Source of the DNA: Dactylosporangium sucinum
Lineage (GTDB): Bacteria; Actinomycetota; Actinomycetes; Mycobacteriales; Micromonosporaceae
Direction: 5' to 3'
Assembly (NCBI RefSeq): GCF_014647515.1
Contig: NZ_BMPI01000087.1
Location: forward strand, 1-44,333
DNA: 44,333 nucleotides
How positions within the stretch are numbered: the stretch's first letter is position 1; the number at the start of each line of letters is the position of its first letter. The translations under genes and the position numbers were made by a program. Positions 8,421-17,563 of this stretch are shown in pieces. The notes below the pieces were generated by a model. The model was not told the origin of the DNA, made no database searches, and worked only from the letters and a program-made list of their open reading frames with translations.

Positions 8421-9461
8421 GTGCCCCCGCGTCGCAATCGAACTGCAACCGTGTCGCTCCTGACCGCCGCCCTGCTCGTCGCGGGCGGCGTCTTCGTCGG
8501 TTCCGGCGCCGCCACCGAGGCGCCCGCAACGACGGCCGTGGGGGCGGCGCAGATGGCCGCCGCGCCCGGCGCTTACCCCGTCGGCCTGCGCAAGTTCAGC
8601 TTCGCGCGCGGCAAGGACCGTCCACTGCCGACGATGGTCTGGTATCCGGCCAAGGGCCGGCGGAGCAAGGGCAAGGCGCAGGCCGACGCGACCCCGGCCG
8701 GCGGCGCGTTCCCGCTGCTGCTGTGGAGCCACGGCTTCTACAGCAACCCGCAGATGCAGGAGTCGGTGACCCGCTTCCTCGCCGAGTCCGGCTACGTGGT
8801 CGTCGCGCCGGCGTATCCGTTCACGAAGAAGGACGGGCCCAAGTTCAACAAGCTCGACGTCCCCAACCAGGCCACGGACGCCTCGTACGTGATCAGCCAG
8901 ATGCTCCTGCCGGGCAATCCGCTGGCGAACAGCATCGACCCCGAGCGCATGGGGGCGATCGGGCACTCGGGTGGCGGCACCACCACCAACTGGCTGTTCA
9001 CCGGCAAGCGCGACCCGCGGCTCAGGGTCGGCGTGCTGCTGGCGGGCCGGCCCACCTCCACGTACCAGGGCGAACCGGTGCCGCTGCTGTTCGTGCACGG
9101 TGACAAGGACCCGGTGGTGGCCTACAGCCAGGGCCGCGAATCGTACGGCAAGGACCCGTGGCCGAAGGCGTTCCTGACCATCAAGGGCGGCGAGCACGGC
9201 GCCGGCACCGGCGACGCCGAGCGGGGCCACACCCAGGCGATGGCGACGATCCTCGACTTCCTGCTGTGGGGCCTCAACGGAGACGACGCGGCCCGGCAAC
9301 GGCTGGAGAAGGACGCCACCCTTGCGGGCGTGACGCAGTTCGAGCAGGTCGGGATCTACAGCGCGAACACGACGACGAGCACCACGACCACCACCGCGGC
9401 GGCGGCGACGGCGAGCGCGACCGGTAAGACCTTGGAGCGGGCGGGTTCTGCCGCCGGTTGA
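8421..9461 (+). CDS. Secreted alpha/beta hydrolase, paralogue 1
   Basis: 346-residue probably exported alpha/beta hydrolase of the dienelactone-hydrolase/PAF-acetylhydrolase-like class. A signal peptide is visible: basic RRNR, a hydrophobic run from SLLTAALLVAGG, then small residues around 28-45. The fold markers are LLLWSHGF, the nucleophile elbow GHSGGG, an acidic residue in HGDKDPVV and a late GGEH histidine. Start is GTG 8421; GTG 8451 is also in frame but would shorten the basic n-region. The last 35 or so residues are Thr/Ala-rich and antisense to a small membrane-protein gene (9356-9523). It is clearly paralogous to the lipoprotein hydrolase at 11796-12674. Substrate unknown. Confidence 0.85.
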   Translation: MPPRRNRTATVSLLTAALLVAGGVFVGSGAATEAPATTAVGAAQMAAAPGAYPVGLRKFSFARGKDRPLPTMVWYPAKGRRSKGKAQADATPAGGAFPLLLWSHGFYSNPQMQESVTRFLAESGYVVVAPAYPFTKKDGPKFNKLDVPNQATDASYVISQMLLPGNPLANSIDPERMGAIGHSGGGTTTNWLFTGKRDPRLRVGVLLAGRPTSTYQGEPVPLLFVHGDKDPVVAYSQGRESYGKDPWPKAFLTIKGGEHGAGTGDAERGHTQAMATILDFLLWGLNGDDAARQRLEKDATLAGVTQFEQVGIYSANTTTSTTTTTAAAATASATGKTLERAGSAAG

Positions 9462-9523
9462 TTGTCGACCCACGCCTGGAAGGCCTGGGTGTTCTGACTC
9501 GGATCCATGCGGTCATCAGACAT
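9356..9523 (-). CDS. Small single-pass membrane protein, antisense to hydrolase 3' end
   Basis: 55-residue candidate: a hydrophilic N-terminus (MSDDRMDPSQNTQAFQAWVD), then a long Ala/Val-rich hydrophobic helix ending VVFAL. The topology resembles a small membrane peptide with its C-terminus in the bilayer. The ATG at 9523 is preferred over the GTG at 9595, because the extra codons have ordinary non-coding composition. The 3' 106 bp overlap the hydrolase gene on the other strand, whose product there is low-complexity Thr/Ala. I cannot assign a family. The alternative is that this is only a shadow of the hydrolase tail. Confidence 0.5.
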   Translation of the reverse strand: MSDDRMDPSQNTQAFQAWVDNQPAAEPARSKVLPVALAVAAAAVVVVVLVVVFAL

Positions 9524-9595
9524 GGCCGACAGAATACCGAGGTCGCGACTGCCGACAGTGGCCGAACAGTGTCGGATTGTGGCACAGTCCCCCAC

Positions 9596-11134
9596 GTGAG
9601 CCGCTGGCGCGAGAAGTCGTGGTGGGGCTGGGGCTGGGCCGACGAGGCGCTGGACGACGCCGCCTGCCGCAAGCTGGCGGAGCAGGCATTACGGCCCTGG
9701 ATGCCGATCGACGGCTCGGTCCTGCCGATCCCCTTCGACCCGCTGCTCGGCCCGCCGCGGCTCGTGCCGCCGTCCATGATGGAGGAGGCGTTCGCGTCCG
9801 ACTCGATGGCGCGGGCCGCGCACGCCTACGGCAAGGCCTTCCGCGACGTCGTCCGCGCCCTGCACGGCGAGCTTGAGCACGCGCCCGACCTGGTCTGCTA
9901 CCCCCGCACGGCGCACGACGTCGTGGCCGTCCTCGACTGGGCGGAGGCGGTCGGCGCCGCGGTGGTGCCGTACGGCGGAGGCACGTCGGTGGTCGGCGGC
10001 GTGGAGTACCGCGGCGACGGCCCGTGGATCTCCCTCGATCTCGGCCGGCTCAACCGGATCGCCGAGATCGACGAGGTCAACCAGGCGGTGCGGGTCCAGG
10101 CCGGCGTCTTCGGCCCGGCGCTGGAGGACGCGCTGCGCCCGCACGGCCTGACGCTGCGGCACTTCCCGCAGAGCTTCGAGTTCTCCACGGTCGGCGGCTG
10201 GCTGGCGACGCGTGCCGGCGGGCACTACGCGACCGGCCCCACCCGCATCGACGACTTCGTCGAGGCGCTGCGCGTGATCACCCCGCTCGGGTCGGTCGAG
10301 TCGCCGCGCGTGCCCTCCAGCGGCGCCGGCCCGGCGGCCACCGGCCTGTTCCTCGGCTCCGAGGGCGCCCTGGGCGTGATCGTGGAGGCGTGGCTGCGGG
10401 TGACCCGGCGACCGGAGCGGAAGGTCTCCGCGAGCCTGGGATTCCCGGTGTACCTCGAAGCCGTGGCCGCCGTGAGGGACCTCGTGCAGGCCGGCCTGCG
10501 CCCCAGCAACTGCCGCCTGCTCGACCCCGCCGAGGCGATGCTGAACGCCGGCGCGCGCGACGGCGGGGCCCGCCTGCTGCTGGGCTTCGAGGGCCCGTCC
10601 GCGGCCCTGCTGCCCGTCGCGCTGGAGATCTGCCGGGCGCACGGCGGCACCGAGCGCGAGCACGACCCGGCCGGGGACACCTTCCGGGCCGCGTTCCTGC
10701 GCGCGCCGTACACCCGCGACGCTCTGATCCGCCTCGGCCTCGTCGTCGAGACCGTGGAGACGGCGTGCACGTGGAGCCGGTTCGAGCAGCTGCACGCGGC
10801 CGTCGTGGCCGCCGTCCAGGCCGCCGCTCCGACCCGCGTCGCCGTGGTCACCTGCCGATTCACCCACGTCTACCCCGACGGGCCGGCGCCCTACTTCACC
10901 GTCATCACCCCGGCCCGCCGCGGTGCCGAGGTGGAGATCTGGGACGAGATCAAGACGGCGGTGAGCGACGCGATCGCGGCCAGCGGCGGCACCATCACCC
11001 ACCATCACGCGGTCGGGCGCGACCACCGGCCGTGGTACGACGGCGAGCGCTCGCCGCTGTTCGCCGGCGCGCTGCGGGCCGCGAAACGGTCACTGGACCC
11101 CCGCGGGATCCTCAACCCGGGCGTGCTGGTCTGA
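9596..11134 (+). CDS. FAD-binding oxidase, alkyl-DHAP-synthase-like
   Basis: 512-residue protein of the PCMH/vanillyl-alcohol-oxidase flavoprotein family, closest in pattern to alkyldihydroxyacetonephosphate synthase (AGPS). The FAD-binding domain (about 95-275) shows VVPYGGGTSVVGG, FPQSFEFSTVGGWLATRAGG and GLFLGSEGALGVI. The C-terminal domain ends with HHHAVGRDHRPWY and LDPRGILNPGVL; the His triplet is the AGPS-type active-site signature. The start is GTG at 9596, giving the SRWREKSWWGWGW family start; the open frame runs further upstream without homology. The 3' end overlaps the convergent Pr6Pr gene by 45 bp. AGPS makes ether lipids, but many bacterial homologues are uncharacterised or act on 2-hydroxyacids. 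Confidence 0.88.
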   Translation: MSRWREKSWWGWGWADEALDDAACRKLAEQALRPWMPIDGSVLPIPFDPLLGPPRLVPPSMMEEAFASDSMARAAHAYGKAFRDVVRALHGELEHAPDLVCYPRTAHDVVAVLDWAEAVGAAVVPYGGGTSVVGGVEYRGDGPWISLDLGRLNRIAEIDEVNQAVRVQAGVFGPALEDALRPHGLTLRHFPQSFEFSTVGGWLATRAGGHYATGPTRIDDFVEALRVITPLGSVESPRVPSSGAGPAATGLFLGSEGALGVIVEAWLRVTRRPERKVSASLGFPVYLEAVAAVRDLVQAGLRPSNCRLLDPAEAMLNAGARDGGARLLLGFEGPSAALLPVALEICRAHGGTEREHDPAGDTFRAAFLRAPYTRDALIRLGLVVETVETACTWSRFEQLHAAVVAAVQAAAPTRVAVVTCRFTHVYPDGPAPYFTVITPARRGAEVEIWDEIKTAVSDAIAASGGTITHHHAVGRDHRPWYDGERSPLFAGALRAAKRSLDPRGILNPGVLV

Positions 11135-11722
11135 AACCTCGGCCCACGGCAGGAACCGCCGCACCAGCGCGCCGAGGCCGATCAACAACAACCCGAGCAG
11201 GAAGAACGCGACGGTGAAGCCGAGCGAGGTGATCGTCACGCCGCCGTAGCCGAGCTCGTCGACGTCGAGGAACGGGTACGGGTACTCGTGCACGAACAGG
11301 CCCCGGATCAGCGCGAACACGAGGTACGCGAGCGGATAACCCAGCCAGACCCCCGCGTACCACCAGCGGACGGGCGCGCGGTCGACCAGCAGCCAGGTGA
11401 CCGCGGCCAGCAGCGGGGTGACCGTGTGGAGGAGCAGGTTGTGCACCGTGTTCCGGCCGTTGTCCGCCATGAAGAACGGGCTGGACGGGTTGGCCAGGAG
11501 CGTGTGGTACACGCTGCCGGTGATGCAGCTGAACAGCGTCGCCCCGCCGCGCACCCAGGCGGGGACCGGCCGGGCCGTGGCCAGCGCGCACACCGCGGCG
11601 ATGATGACGCTGCTCTGCACCGTGAAGTAGACGAACACGGTGCCGTCGTGGGTGTAGAGCAACAGGGCGACGATCCCGGCCACGGCACTCAGGGCGGTGA
11701 GCGCGCGGAAGACGACGGTCAT
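11090..11722 (-). CDS. Pr6Pr family membrane protein
   Basis: 210-residue integral membrane protein with about six hydrophobic segments. Family-like blocks are FVYFTVQSSVIIA, GSVYHTLLA, HNLLLHTVTPLLA, WWYAGVWLGYPLAYLVFALIRG and EYPYPFLDVDELGYGG; this His/Tyr pattern is found in the Pr6Pr/FAR-17a-like group. The start is ATG 11722; the longer open frame to 12172 is antisense to the next gene and lacks homology. It overlaps the FAD oxidase gene by 45 bp at the 3' ends. Function unknown. Confidence 0.82.
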   Translation of the reverse strand: MTVVFRALTALSAVAGIVALLLYTHDGTVFVYFTVQSSVIIAAVCALATARPVPAWVRGGATLFSCITGSVYHTLLANPSSPFFMADNGRNTVHNLLLHTVTPLLAAVTWLLVDRAPVRWWYAGVWLGYPLAYLVFALIRGLFVHEYPYPFLDVDELGYGGVTITSLGFTVAFFLLGLLLIGLGALVRRFLPWAEVSDQHARVEDPAGVQ

Positions 11723-11795
11723 GGGCGGGAACCTAGCCGGAATTCGCCCGGTGGGAAAGACGGTGATCGCCACGGCTGCTCGTACCGTTGGTCCC

Positions 11796-12674
11796 ATGCG
11801 CCTAGTCGCGGCACTGCTGGCGGTGTCCCTCCTCGCCGGCTGCACCGGCGAGCCCTCCTCGCACTGGGTCGACTCCTCCCCCACGGCCACCGCGACGGCG
11901 CCGAAGCTCGCCGCCGTCCAGTTGCCGGCGCCGCTGGCCGAGCCGACCGGGAGCGTCTCGGTGACGCAGCAGGAGGTGACGTACTCCAGGGCCGGCCGCA
12001 CGCTACGGACGGTGATCTGGCTGCCGGACCGGCCGGCAAAGGCTCCCGCGGTGCTCTTCAGCCACGGCCTCAACGGCGCGCCGGAGCACTTCGCCTCGCT
12101 GCTGCGGCAGTGGGCGTCGGCCGGCTTCGTGGTCATCGCGCCCGCGTACCCGAACACGACCAAGGGCGCCAAGCTCGACGCCTACGACGTGCTGAACCAA
12201 CCGGCCGACGCGAGCTACGTGCTCAGGCAGGTGCTCGCCGGTCCGCTCGGCAAGCGCATCGACGCCCACCGGCTGGCGGCGGCCGGTCACTCGGCGGGGG
12301 CGATCACCACGGTCGGCCTGTTCGCGGTCGACCGCGACCCGCGGCTGCGGGCCGGGATCGTCCTGGCCGGCAGCGGGCTGGGCGTGGGCCTGGACTTCAG
12401 CGGTACACCCGCTGCGATGCTCTTCGTCCATGGCACGGCTGACCCGCTGGTGTCCTACGCCTCCGGCAAGGCGGCCTACGACGCGGTCCCGTGGTCCAAG
12501 GCGATGCTCACGGTCCCCGGCGGCGACCACAACAACCCGTACCTCACCCCCGGCTCGGCGTCCTACCAGACGGTCGCGACGAGCACGCTGGCGTTCCTGC
12601 GCCTCGAGCTGTACGGCGACCAGGCCGCCCGCCAGTCCCTGGAACCGACGGTCGACCTGGACTCCCACCTCTGA
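11796..12674 (+). CDS. Lipoprotein alpha/beta hydrolase, paralogue 2
   Basis: 292-residue exported hydrolase. Residues 1-17 form a lipoprotein signal with lipobox LLAGC, so it is probably anchored to the outer face of the membrane. The fold markers are VLFSHGL, nucleophile elbow GHSAGA, acid in HGTADPLV and GGDHNN histidine. The stretches FVVIAPAYPNTTKGAKLDAYDVLNQ, DASYV and RDPRLRAG match the first hydrolase closely, so the pair arose by duplication. The start ATG at 11796 is set by the signal peptide. It is divergent from the Pr6Pr gene (73 bp apart). A palindromic repeat begins 1 bp after the stop. Confidence 0.87.
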   Translation: MRLVAALLAVSLLAGCTGEPSSHWVDSSPTATATAPKLAAVQLPAPLAEPTGSVSVTQQEVTYSRAGRTLRTVIWLPDRPAKAPAVLFSHGLNGAPEHFASLLRQWASAGFVVIAPAYPNTTKGAKLDAYDVLNQPADASYVLRQVLAGPLGKRIDAHRLAAAGHSAGAITTVGLFAVDRDPRLRAGIVLAGSGLGVGLDFSGTPAAMLFVHGTADPLVSYASGKAAYDAVPWSKAMLTVPGGDHNNPYLTPGSASYQTVATSTLAFLRLELYGDQAARQSLEPTVDLDSHL

Positions 12675-12675
12675 A

Positions 12676-12757
12676 CGCGTCGATCTTGCAGTCGTGGTGC
12701 CAGGACACTCCCTGAATGCCCGGGTTTGTCAGGCACCACAACTGCAAGATCGACGCG
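12676..12757. repeat. Palindromic intergenic element, family A copy 1
   Basis: Two 26-nt inverted arms (12676-12701 and 12732-12757) differ at one position and share the core GATCTTGCAGT. They enclose a 30-nt centre. The element sits exactly between the convergent hydrolase and oxidoreductase genes, where it could terminate both. The same core recurs at 19912-20009. Confidence 0.88.
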
Positions 12758-12763
12758 AAGGGG

Positions 12764-13708
12764 TTAGGCGGTGTGATCGATGACGACCTTGCCGAAGATG
12801 TCGCCCGAGTGCAGGTGCTCGAACGCCTTCCGCACGTCGCTGAACGGCACGACCGAGTCGATGACCGGGCGGACCCCGGTGCGCGCCATGAGCGCCATGA
12901 GGTCGGCCAGCTCGTCCGGCGTGCCCATGCTCGTGCCGAGGATCTCCAGCTGGAGCGCGAACACCCGGCGCAGGTCCACCCTCGGCAGGTGACCGCTGGT
13001 CGCGCCGGAGACGACGATCCGGCCGCCCGTCTTGGCCGCCTTCATCGAGTGCTCGAAGGTGGCCTCGCCGACCGTCTCGATCACCACGTCGACCCGCTCG
13101 GGGAGCCGCGCGCCGGGCTCCAGCGCGGTGGCGCCCAGCGCCGCGATCTTCTCGCGCTTCTCGGCGTCGCGGCTGGTGGCATACACCCGCGCGCCGAGGG
13201 CCCGGCCGATGAGCACGGCGGCGGTGGCGACGCCGCCGCCCGCCCCCTGCACGAGGACCGCGCCGTCGGTCTCCAGGCGGCCGCGGGTGGTCAGCATGCG
13301 GTACGCCGTGAGCCACGCCGTGGGCAGGCAGGCCGCCTCCGCGAAGGACAGCTCGGCCGGCTTCGGCACCAGGTTGTACGCCGGCACGGTCACCCGCTCG
13401 GCGATCGTGCCCTGGTAGTGCTCCGACAGGATCGAGAAGCTGCCCTTCTCGGTGTAGACGACCGGGTACACCACCACGTCGCTGCCGTCGGGCCCGATCC
13501 CGGCGGCGTCGCACCCGAGGATCATCGGCAGTTGCTCCTTCCGGAGCCCGACGCCGCGCAGCGACCACAGGTCGTGGTGGTTGAGGGCGCTCGCGCGCAC
13601 CTCCACCACGGCCCAGCCGTCGAGCGGCGTCGGTTCGGGAGCGTCGCCGATGGTGAGCACGGCGAGCGGGTCGGCATCATCGAAGCCGGTCGCGAAGGCG
13701 GCACGCAT
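12764..13708 (-). CDS. NADPH:quinone-oxidoreductase-like (MDR superfamily) enzyme
   Basis: 314-residue medium-chain dehydrogenase/reductase. The N-terminal catalytic domain carries ALNHHDLWSLRG and PMILGCDAAGIG. The Rossmann domain carries VLVQGAGGGVATAAVLIGRALGA and DVVIETVGEATF. The structural-zinc cysteines of true alcohol dehydrogenases are not obvious, so a zinc-independent quinone reductase-type activity is likely. The substrate is not predictable. The gene is 9 bp downstream of malic enzyme on the same strand and probably cotranscribed. A palindromic element follows the stop. Confidence 0.87.
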   Translation of the reverse strand: MRAAFATGFDDADPLAVLTIGDAPEPTPLDGWAVVEVRASALNHHDLWSLRGVGLRKEQLPMILGCDAAGIGPDGSDVVVYPVVYTEKGSFSILSEHYQGTIAERVTVPAYNLVPKPAELSFAEAACLPTAWLTAYRMLTTRGRLETDGAVLVQGAGGGVATAAVLIGRALGARVYATSRDAEKREKIAALGATALEPGARLPERVDVVIETVGEATFEHSMKAAKTGGRIVVSGATSGHLPRVDLRRVFALQLEILGTSMGTPDELADLMALMARTGVRPVIDSVVPFSDVRKAFEHLHSGDIFGKVVIDHTA

Positions 13709-13717
13709 GCCGCGACC

Positions 13718-14887
<1,170 letters not shown>

Positions 14888-14998
14888 GGGGGCTCCTTTG
14901 CCACGGTTGCCAGGCTGACTGTGCAGAGATGACGCGCGGCGCGGGTGGAAAGCGCGGGAACAGAGGCTGCGGCGGGGGTCTCCCGTATCCGCAACACT

Positions 14999-15313
14999 TT
15001 ACGCCCGGGCTCGCCGGAAGCGCACCGGTTGTGGCCACCAGCGAAATGTCACACGTCCGATGATGTCGGCGCGACCATACCGCTCGGAATCGTCACTGGC
15101 GAACGGGTTGTCTCCCACGACCCACCACCCGTCGCCATCCGCACGCTGCACACGCTTCACCACCAGCAGGTCGGGACGGCTCCGGAACCGTGCCACCACG
15201 ATGTCACCCGGGCGAGCGTGTGCCGTCCGCACGATAAGGACACGGTCGCCGTGACGCAAAGCGGGAGCCATGGAGGGGCCGCTCACTAGTGCCGCAAACC
15301 ACGGCAGCCGCAT
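14999..15313 (-). CDS. sodX: Nickel SOD maturation protease SodX (S26 family)
   Basis: 104-residue S26 signal-peptidase-like protease that removes the SodN leader to expose its nickel-binding N-terminus. The catalytic Ser lies in SGPSMAPAL and the Lys in LLVVKRV. GDNPFASDDSERYG is the usual later conserved box. A GTG at 15349 would add 12 residues and lacks a ribosome site, so the ATG at 15313 (GGGGA upstream) is chosen, giving the standard MRLPWF start. It is divergent from sodN with about 70 bp between starts, the usual NiSOD arrangement. Confidence 0.92.
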   Translation of the reverse strand: MRLPWFAALVSGPSMAPALRHGDRVLIVRTAHARPGDIVVARFRSRPDLLVVKRVQRADGDGWWVVGDNPFASDDSERYGRADIIGRVTFRWWPQPVRFRRARA

Positions 15314-15382
15314 GAAATCCCCGAACGTGGATAGGAGTAGGGTCAGCACTGAGGATCATCGCAAATCACCCTGGAGGGTTCG

Positions 15383-15787
15383 ATGCGACTGTCGCGGATT
15401 TTCACGCCGCGCACCGTGGTCAGCGCCCACTGCGACCTGCCGTGTGGCGTCTACGACCCGGCGCAGGCCCGGATCGAGGCCGAGTCCGTCAAAGCCATTG
15501 CCGAGAAGTATCAGGCCAGCAGTGACCCCGAGTTCCGCACCCGGGCACTGATCATCAAGGAGCAGCGCGCCGAGTTGGTCAAGCACCACCTGTGGGTGCT
15601 GTGGACCGACTACTTCAAGCCGCCGCACTTCGAGAAGTACCCGCAGCTGCACTCGCTCTTCAACGAGGCCACCAAGCTGGCCGGCGCCTCGGGCGCCAAG
15701 GGCTCCGTCGACCCGGCCGTCGGCGAGCAGCTCCTCGCGAAGATCGACGAGATTGCGAAGATCTTCTGGGAGACCAAGCAGGCCTGA
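15383..15787 (+). CDS. sodN: Nickel superoxide dismutase SodN
   Basis: 134-residue precursor of nickel superoxide dismutase, which converts superoxide to oxygen and hydrogen peroxide. Residues 1-15 form the leader. The mature chain would begin at His16 in HCDLPCGVYDP, the nickel hook, with His1, Cys2 and Cys6 of the mature protein as ligands. The rest is the expected four-helix bundle region (LVKHHLWVLWTDYFKPPHFEKYP). The ATG has GGAGGG 4 nt upstream. Divergent sodX processes it. A terminator follows. Nickel-dependent control is known for the family, but no Nur operator could be assigned here. Confidence 0.97.
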   Translation: MRLSRIFTPRTVVSAHCDLPCGVYDPAQARIEAESVKAIAEKYQASSDPEFRTRALIIKEQRAELVKHHLWVLWTDYFKPPHFEKYPQLHSLFNEATKLAGASGAKGSVDPAVGEQLLAKIDEIAKIFWETKQA

Positions 15788-15805
15788 GCCTGCTCGACCT
15801 TTCAT

Positions 15806-15844
15806 CCCCCATCCGGCGCCCGCGCCGGGTGGGGGCGTTTCTTT
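15806..15844 (+). terminator. Intrinsic terminator of sodN
   Basis: Two 14-nt GC-rich arms (15806-15819 and 15822-15835, one G-U pair) are followed by a T-rich tail GTTTCTTT. It lies 18 bp after the sodN stop and just before the GNAT gene. Confidence 0.85.
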
Positions 15845-15850
15845 GGAGCC

Positions 15851-16342
15851 GTGTTGATTCGTCCCGTCACTCCCGCCGACGTGCCCGCCGTCGTCGCCAT
15901 GGTCTACGAGCTGGCCGAGTTCGAGCGCGAGCTCGACAAGTGCCACCTCACGGAGGAGCAGTTGACCGCCGCGCTGTTCGGCCCCGACCCGCGGGTCTTC
16001 TGCCACGTCGCCGTGTCATCGGATGACCTCCCGATCGGGATGGCGCTGTGGTTCCTCACGTACTCCACGTGGGAGGGCACCCACGGCGTGTACCTGGAGG
16101 ACCTGTACGTGCGGCCGGCCGCCCGCGGTACCGGCGCCGGCAAGGCCCTGGTCGCCGCGCTGGCCCAGGTCTGCGTGGAGCGCGGCTACCCGCGGCTGGA
16201 GTGGGCGGTCCTCGACTGGAACCCGGCCCGGCAGTTCTACGACGCCCTGGGCGCCGGCCCGAAGTCCGACTGGGTCCCCTATCGGCTGGCGGGAGCCCCG
16301 CTGACCGCACTCGCCGCGTCACTGGGTGCGGCAACGCCGTAG
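15851..16342 (+). CDS. GNAT family N-acetyltransferase
   Basis: 163-residue single-domain GNAT acetyltransferase. The acetyl-CoA-binding motif A is LEDLYVRPAARGTGAGKALV, followed by LEWAVLDWNPARQFYDALGA, a diamine-acetyltransferase-like motif B. The early VYELAEFERE box is typical of the spermidine/thialysine acetyltransferase-like group. The GTG start is immediately behind the sodN terminator. The substrate (a small amine or a protein) is not defined. Confidence 0.9.
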   Translation: MLIRPVTPADVPAVVAMVYELAEFERELDKCHLTEEQLTAALFGPDPRVFCHVAVSSDDLPIGMALWFLTYSTWEGTHGVYLEDLYVRPAARGTGAGKALVAALAQVCVERGYPRLEWAVLDWNPARQFYDALGAGPKSDWVPYRLAGAPLTALAASLGAATP

Positions 16343-16368
16343 AGTCGCGTGCGAGGGGGTTCATCGCG

Positions 16369-16797
16369 TTGACTCAGGTTGTGTCGAAGAGGTCCGGCGC
16401 CGACGGCGACGACGTCGTGCTGCTCGCCGTGCCGGCGTCACCCGCATATCTCGGCGTGCTGCGCACGGCCACCGCGGGCCTGGCCGCGCGCCTGCAGTTC
16501 ACGCTGGACGAGATCGAAGACCTGCGCATCGCGGTCGACGAGGCGTGCGCGATGCTGCTCGCGGTCGCGAGCGAGACCCCCCAACTGGGTGACACGGTCG
16601 AACTCGCCTGCCGCTTCACGGTCACCCCCGACGCCCTCACGGTGGAGACGACCGTCCCCCTGGGATCACCCGAGGAGCGGCTCCCGGGCGGCGAGTCCTT
16701 CGCCTGGCAGGTGCTCAGCGCGCTCGCCGACGAGGTCTCGGCCACCGTCGACGGGCACCAGGCGAGCATCCGCCTGACCAAGCGCCGCCCGACCTAG
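16369..16797 (+). CDS. RsbW/UsfX-like anti-sigma factor (HATPase)
   Basis: 142-residue protein of the RsbW/SpoIIAB anti-sigma kinase family. Recognisable blocks are YLGVLRTATAGLAARL, EIEDLRIAVDEACAMLLAVA and GESFAWQVLSALADEV. The pattern is close to mycobacterial UsfX/RsbW. The canonical N-box Asn after DEACA is Met here, and the G1 DxGxG box is not evident, so ATP binding may be weak. The start is proposed as TTG 16369 with AGGGGG upstream; GTG 16381 is also possible. No sigma factor or anti-anti-sigma gene is adjacent. The neighbours are a GNAT gene and a convergent GntR gene. Confidence 0.78.
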   Translation: MTQVVSKRSGADGDDVVLLAVPASPAYLGVLRTATAGLAARLQFTLDEIEDLRIAVDEACAMLLAVASETPQLGDTVELACRFTVTPDALTVETTVPLGSPEERLPGGESFAWQVLSALADEVSATVDGHQASIRLTKRRPT

Positions 16798-16800
16798 GCC

Positions 16801-17532
16801 TTAGAGGCGGTCGACCCCCGGGACCGGGTCGTTGCGGCGCTCCGTGGCGAGCTCCGCCGGACGGACGTGATCGATGTGATCCCGGGCGATCGACATCGCC
16901 CGGTCCACGTCGCCGGCCCGGATGGCCTCCAGCAGCGCGCGGTGGTCGCGGTCGATCTCGCGCCACATCGGCAGCGGGGCCGCGGCCTCCACGGCCCGCC
17001 GGTCGGCGACCGTGTAGAGCGGCCGCACCACCAGCCCCAGCAGCGCGTTGCCCGAGGCCGCCGCCACGGCCAGGTGGAACGCGGCGTGCGCCTCGATGCG
17101 GCGGTCGAGGTCGTCGACGTCCGGGTCGAACATCGCCCGCTCCAGCTCGGCCAGGTGGTGCGGCTGCCGGCGGGCGGCGGCCAGGCCGGCGGCCGGCACC
17201 TCCAGCATCCGCCGCACCTCCAGGAACTCGTCGCCCCGCACGGCCCCGTTGGCCAGCAGCAGCCCGACTCCGTCCGACAGCGAGTCGCCCAGCGCCAGGG
17301 CGTCGGGCTCGGCCACGAAGCTGCCGCCGTTGACGCCGCGCGTGGTGACGATGAGGTGCTGGCTGCTGAGCAGGCGCAGGGCCTCACGCACCGTGGAGCG
17401 GCTCAGGCCCGACTGCTCGCACAGCTGTGGCTCGGTAGGCAGGCGCTCACCGGGGCGCAGCTGGCCGGACATGATCTCGTCGCGGATGCGGTCGGCGAGG
17501 AGCTGGTATGCGGGAGCGACCGTCACGACCAC
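16801..17532 (-). CDS. GntR/FadR family transcriptional regulator
   Basis: 243-residue regulator with an N-terminal winged helix-turn-helix (residues 10-70: LRPGERLPTEPQLCEQSGLSR, STVREALRLL) and a C-terminal all-helical FCD domain. The FCD metal/ligand histidines are visible in AAFHLAVAAASGN, DRDHRALLEAI and ARDHIDHV. FCD members bind carboxylate metabolites. The open frame starts at GTG 17532; GTG 17526 is an alternative. It lies 31 bp downstream of a small membrane-protein gene on the same strand. Target and ligand are unknown. Confidence 0.9.
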   Translation of the reverse strand: MVVTVAPAYQLLADRIRDEIMSGQLRPGERLPTEPQLCEQSGLSRSTVREALRLLSSQHLIVTTRGVNGGSFVAEPDALALGDSLSDGVGLLLANGAVRGDEFLEVRRMLEVPAAGLAAARRQPHHLAELERAMFDPDVDDLDRRIEAHAAFHLAVAAASGNALLGLVVRPLYTVADRRAVEAAAPLPMWREIDRDHRALLEAIRAGDVDRAMSIARDHIDHVRPAELATERRNDPVPGVDRL

Positions 17533-17563
17533 CGAGCGTAGAACACGCGGCGATCCCGCGGGT

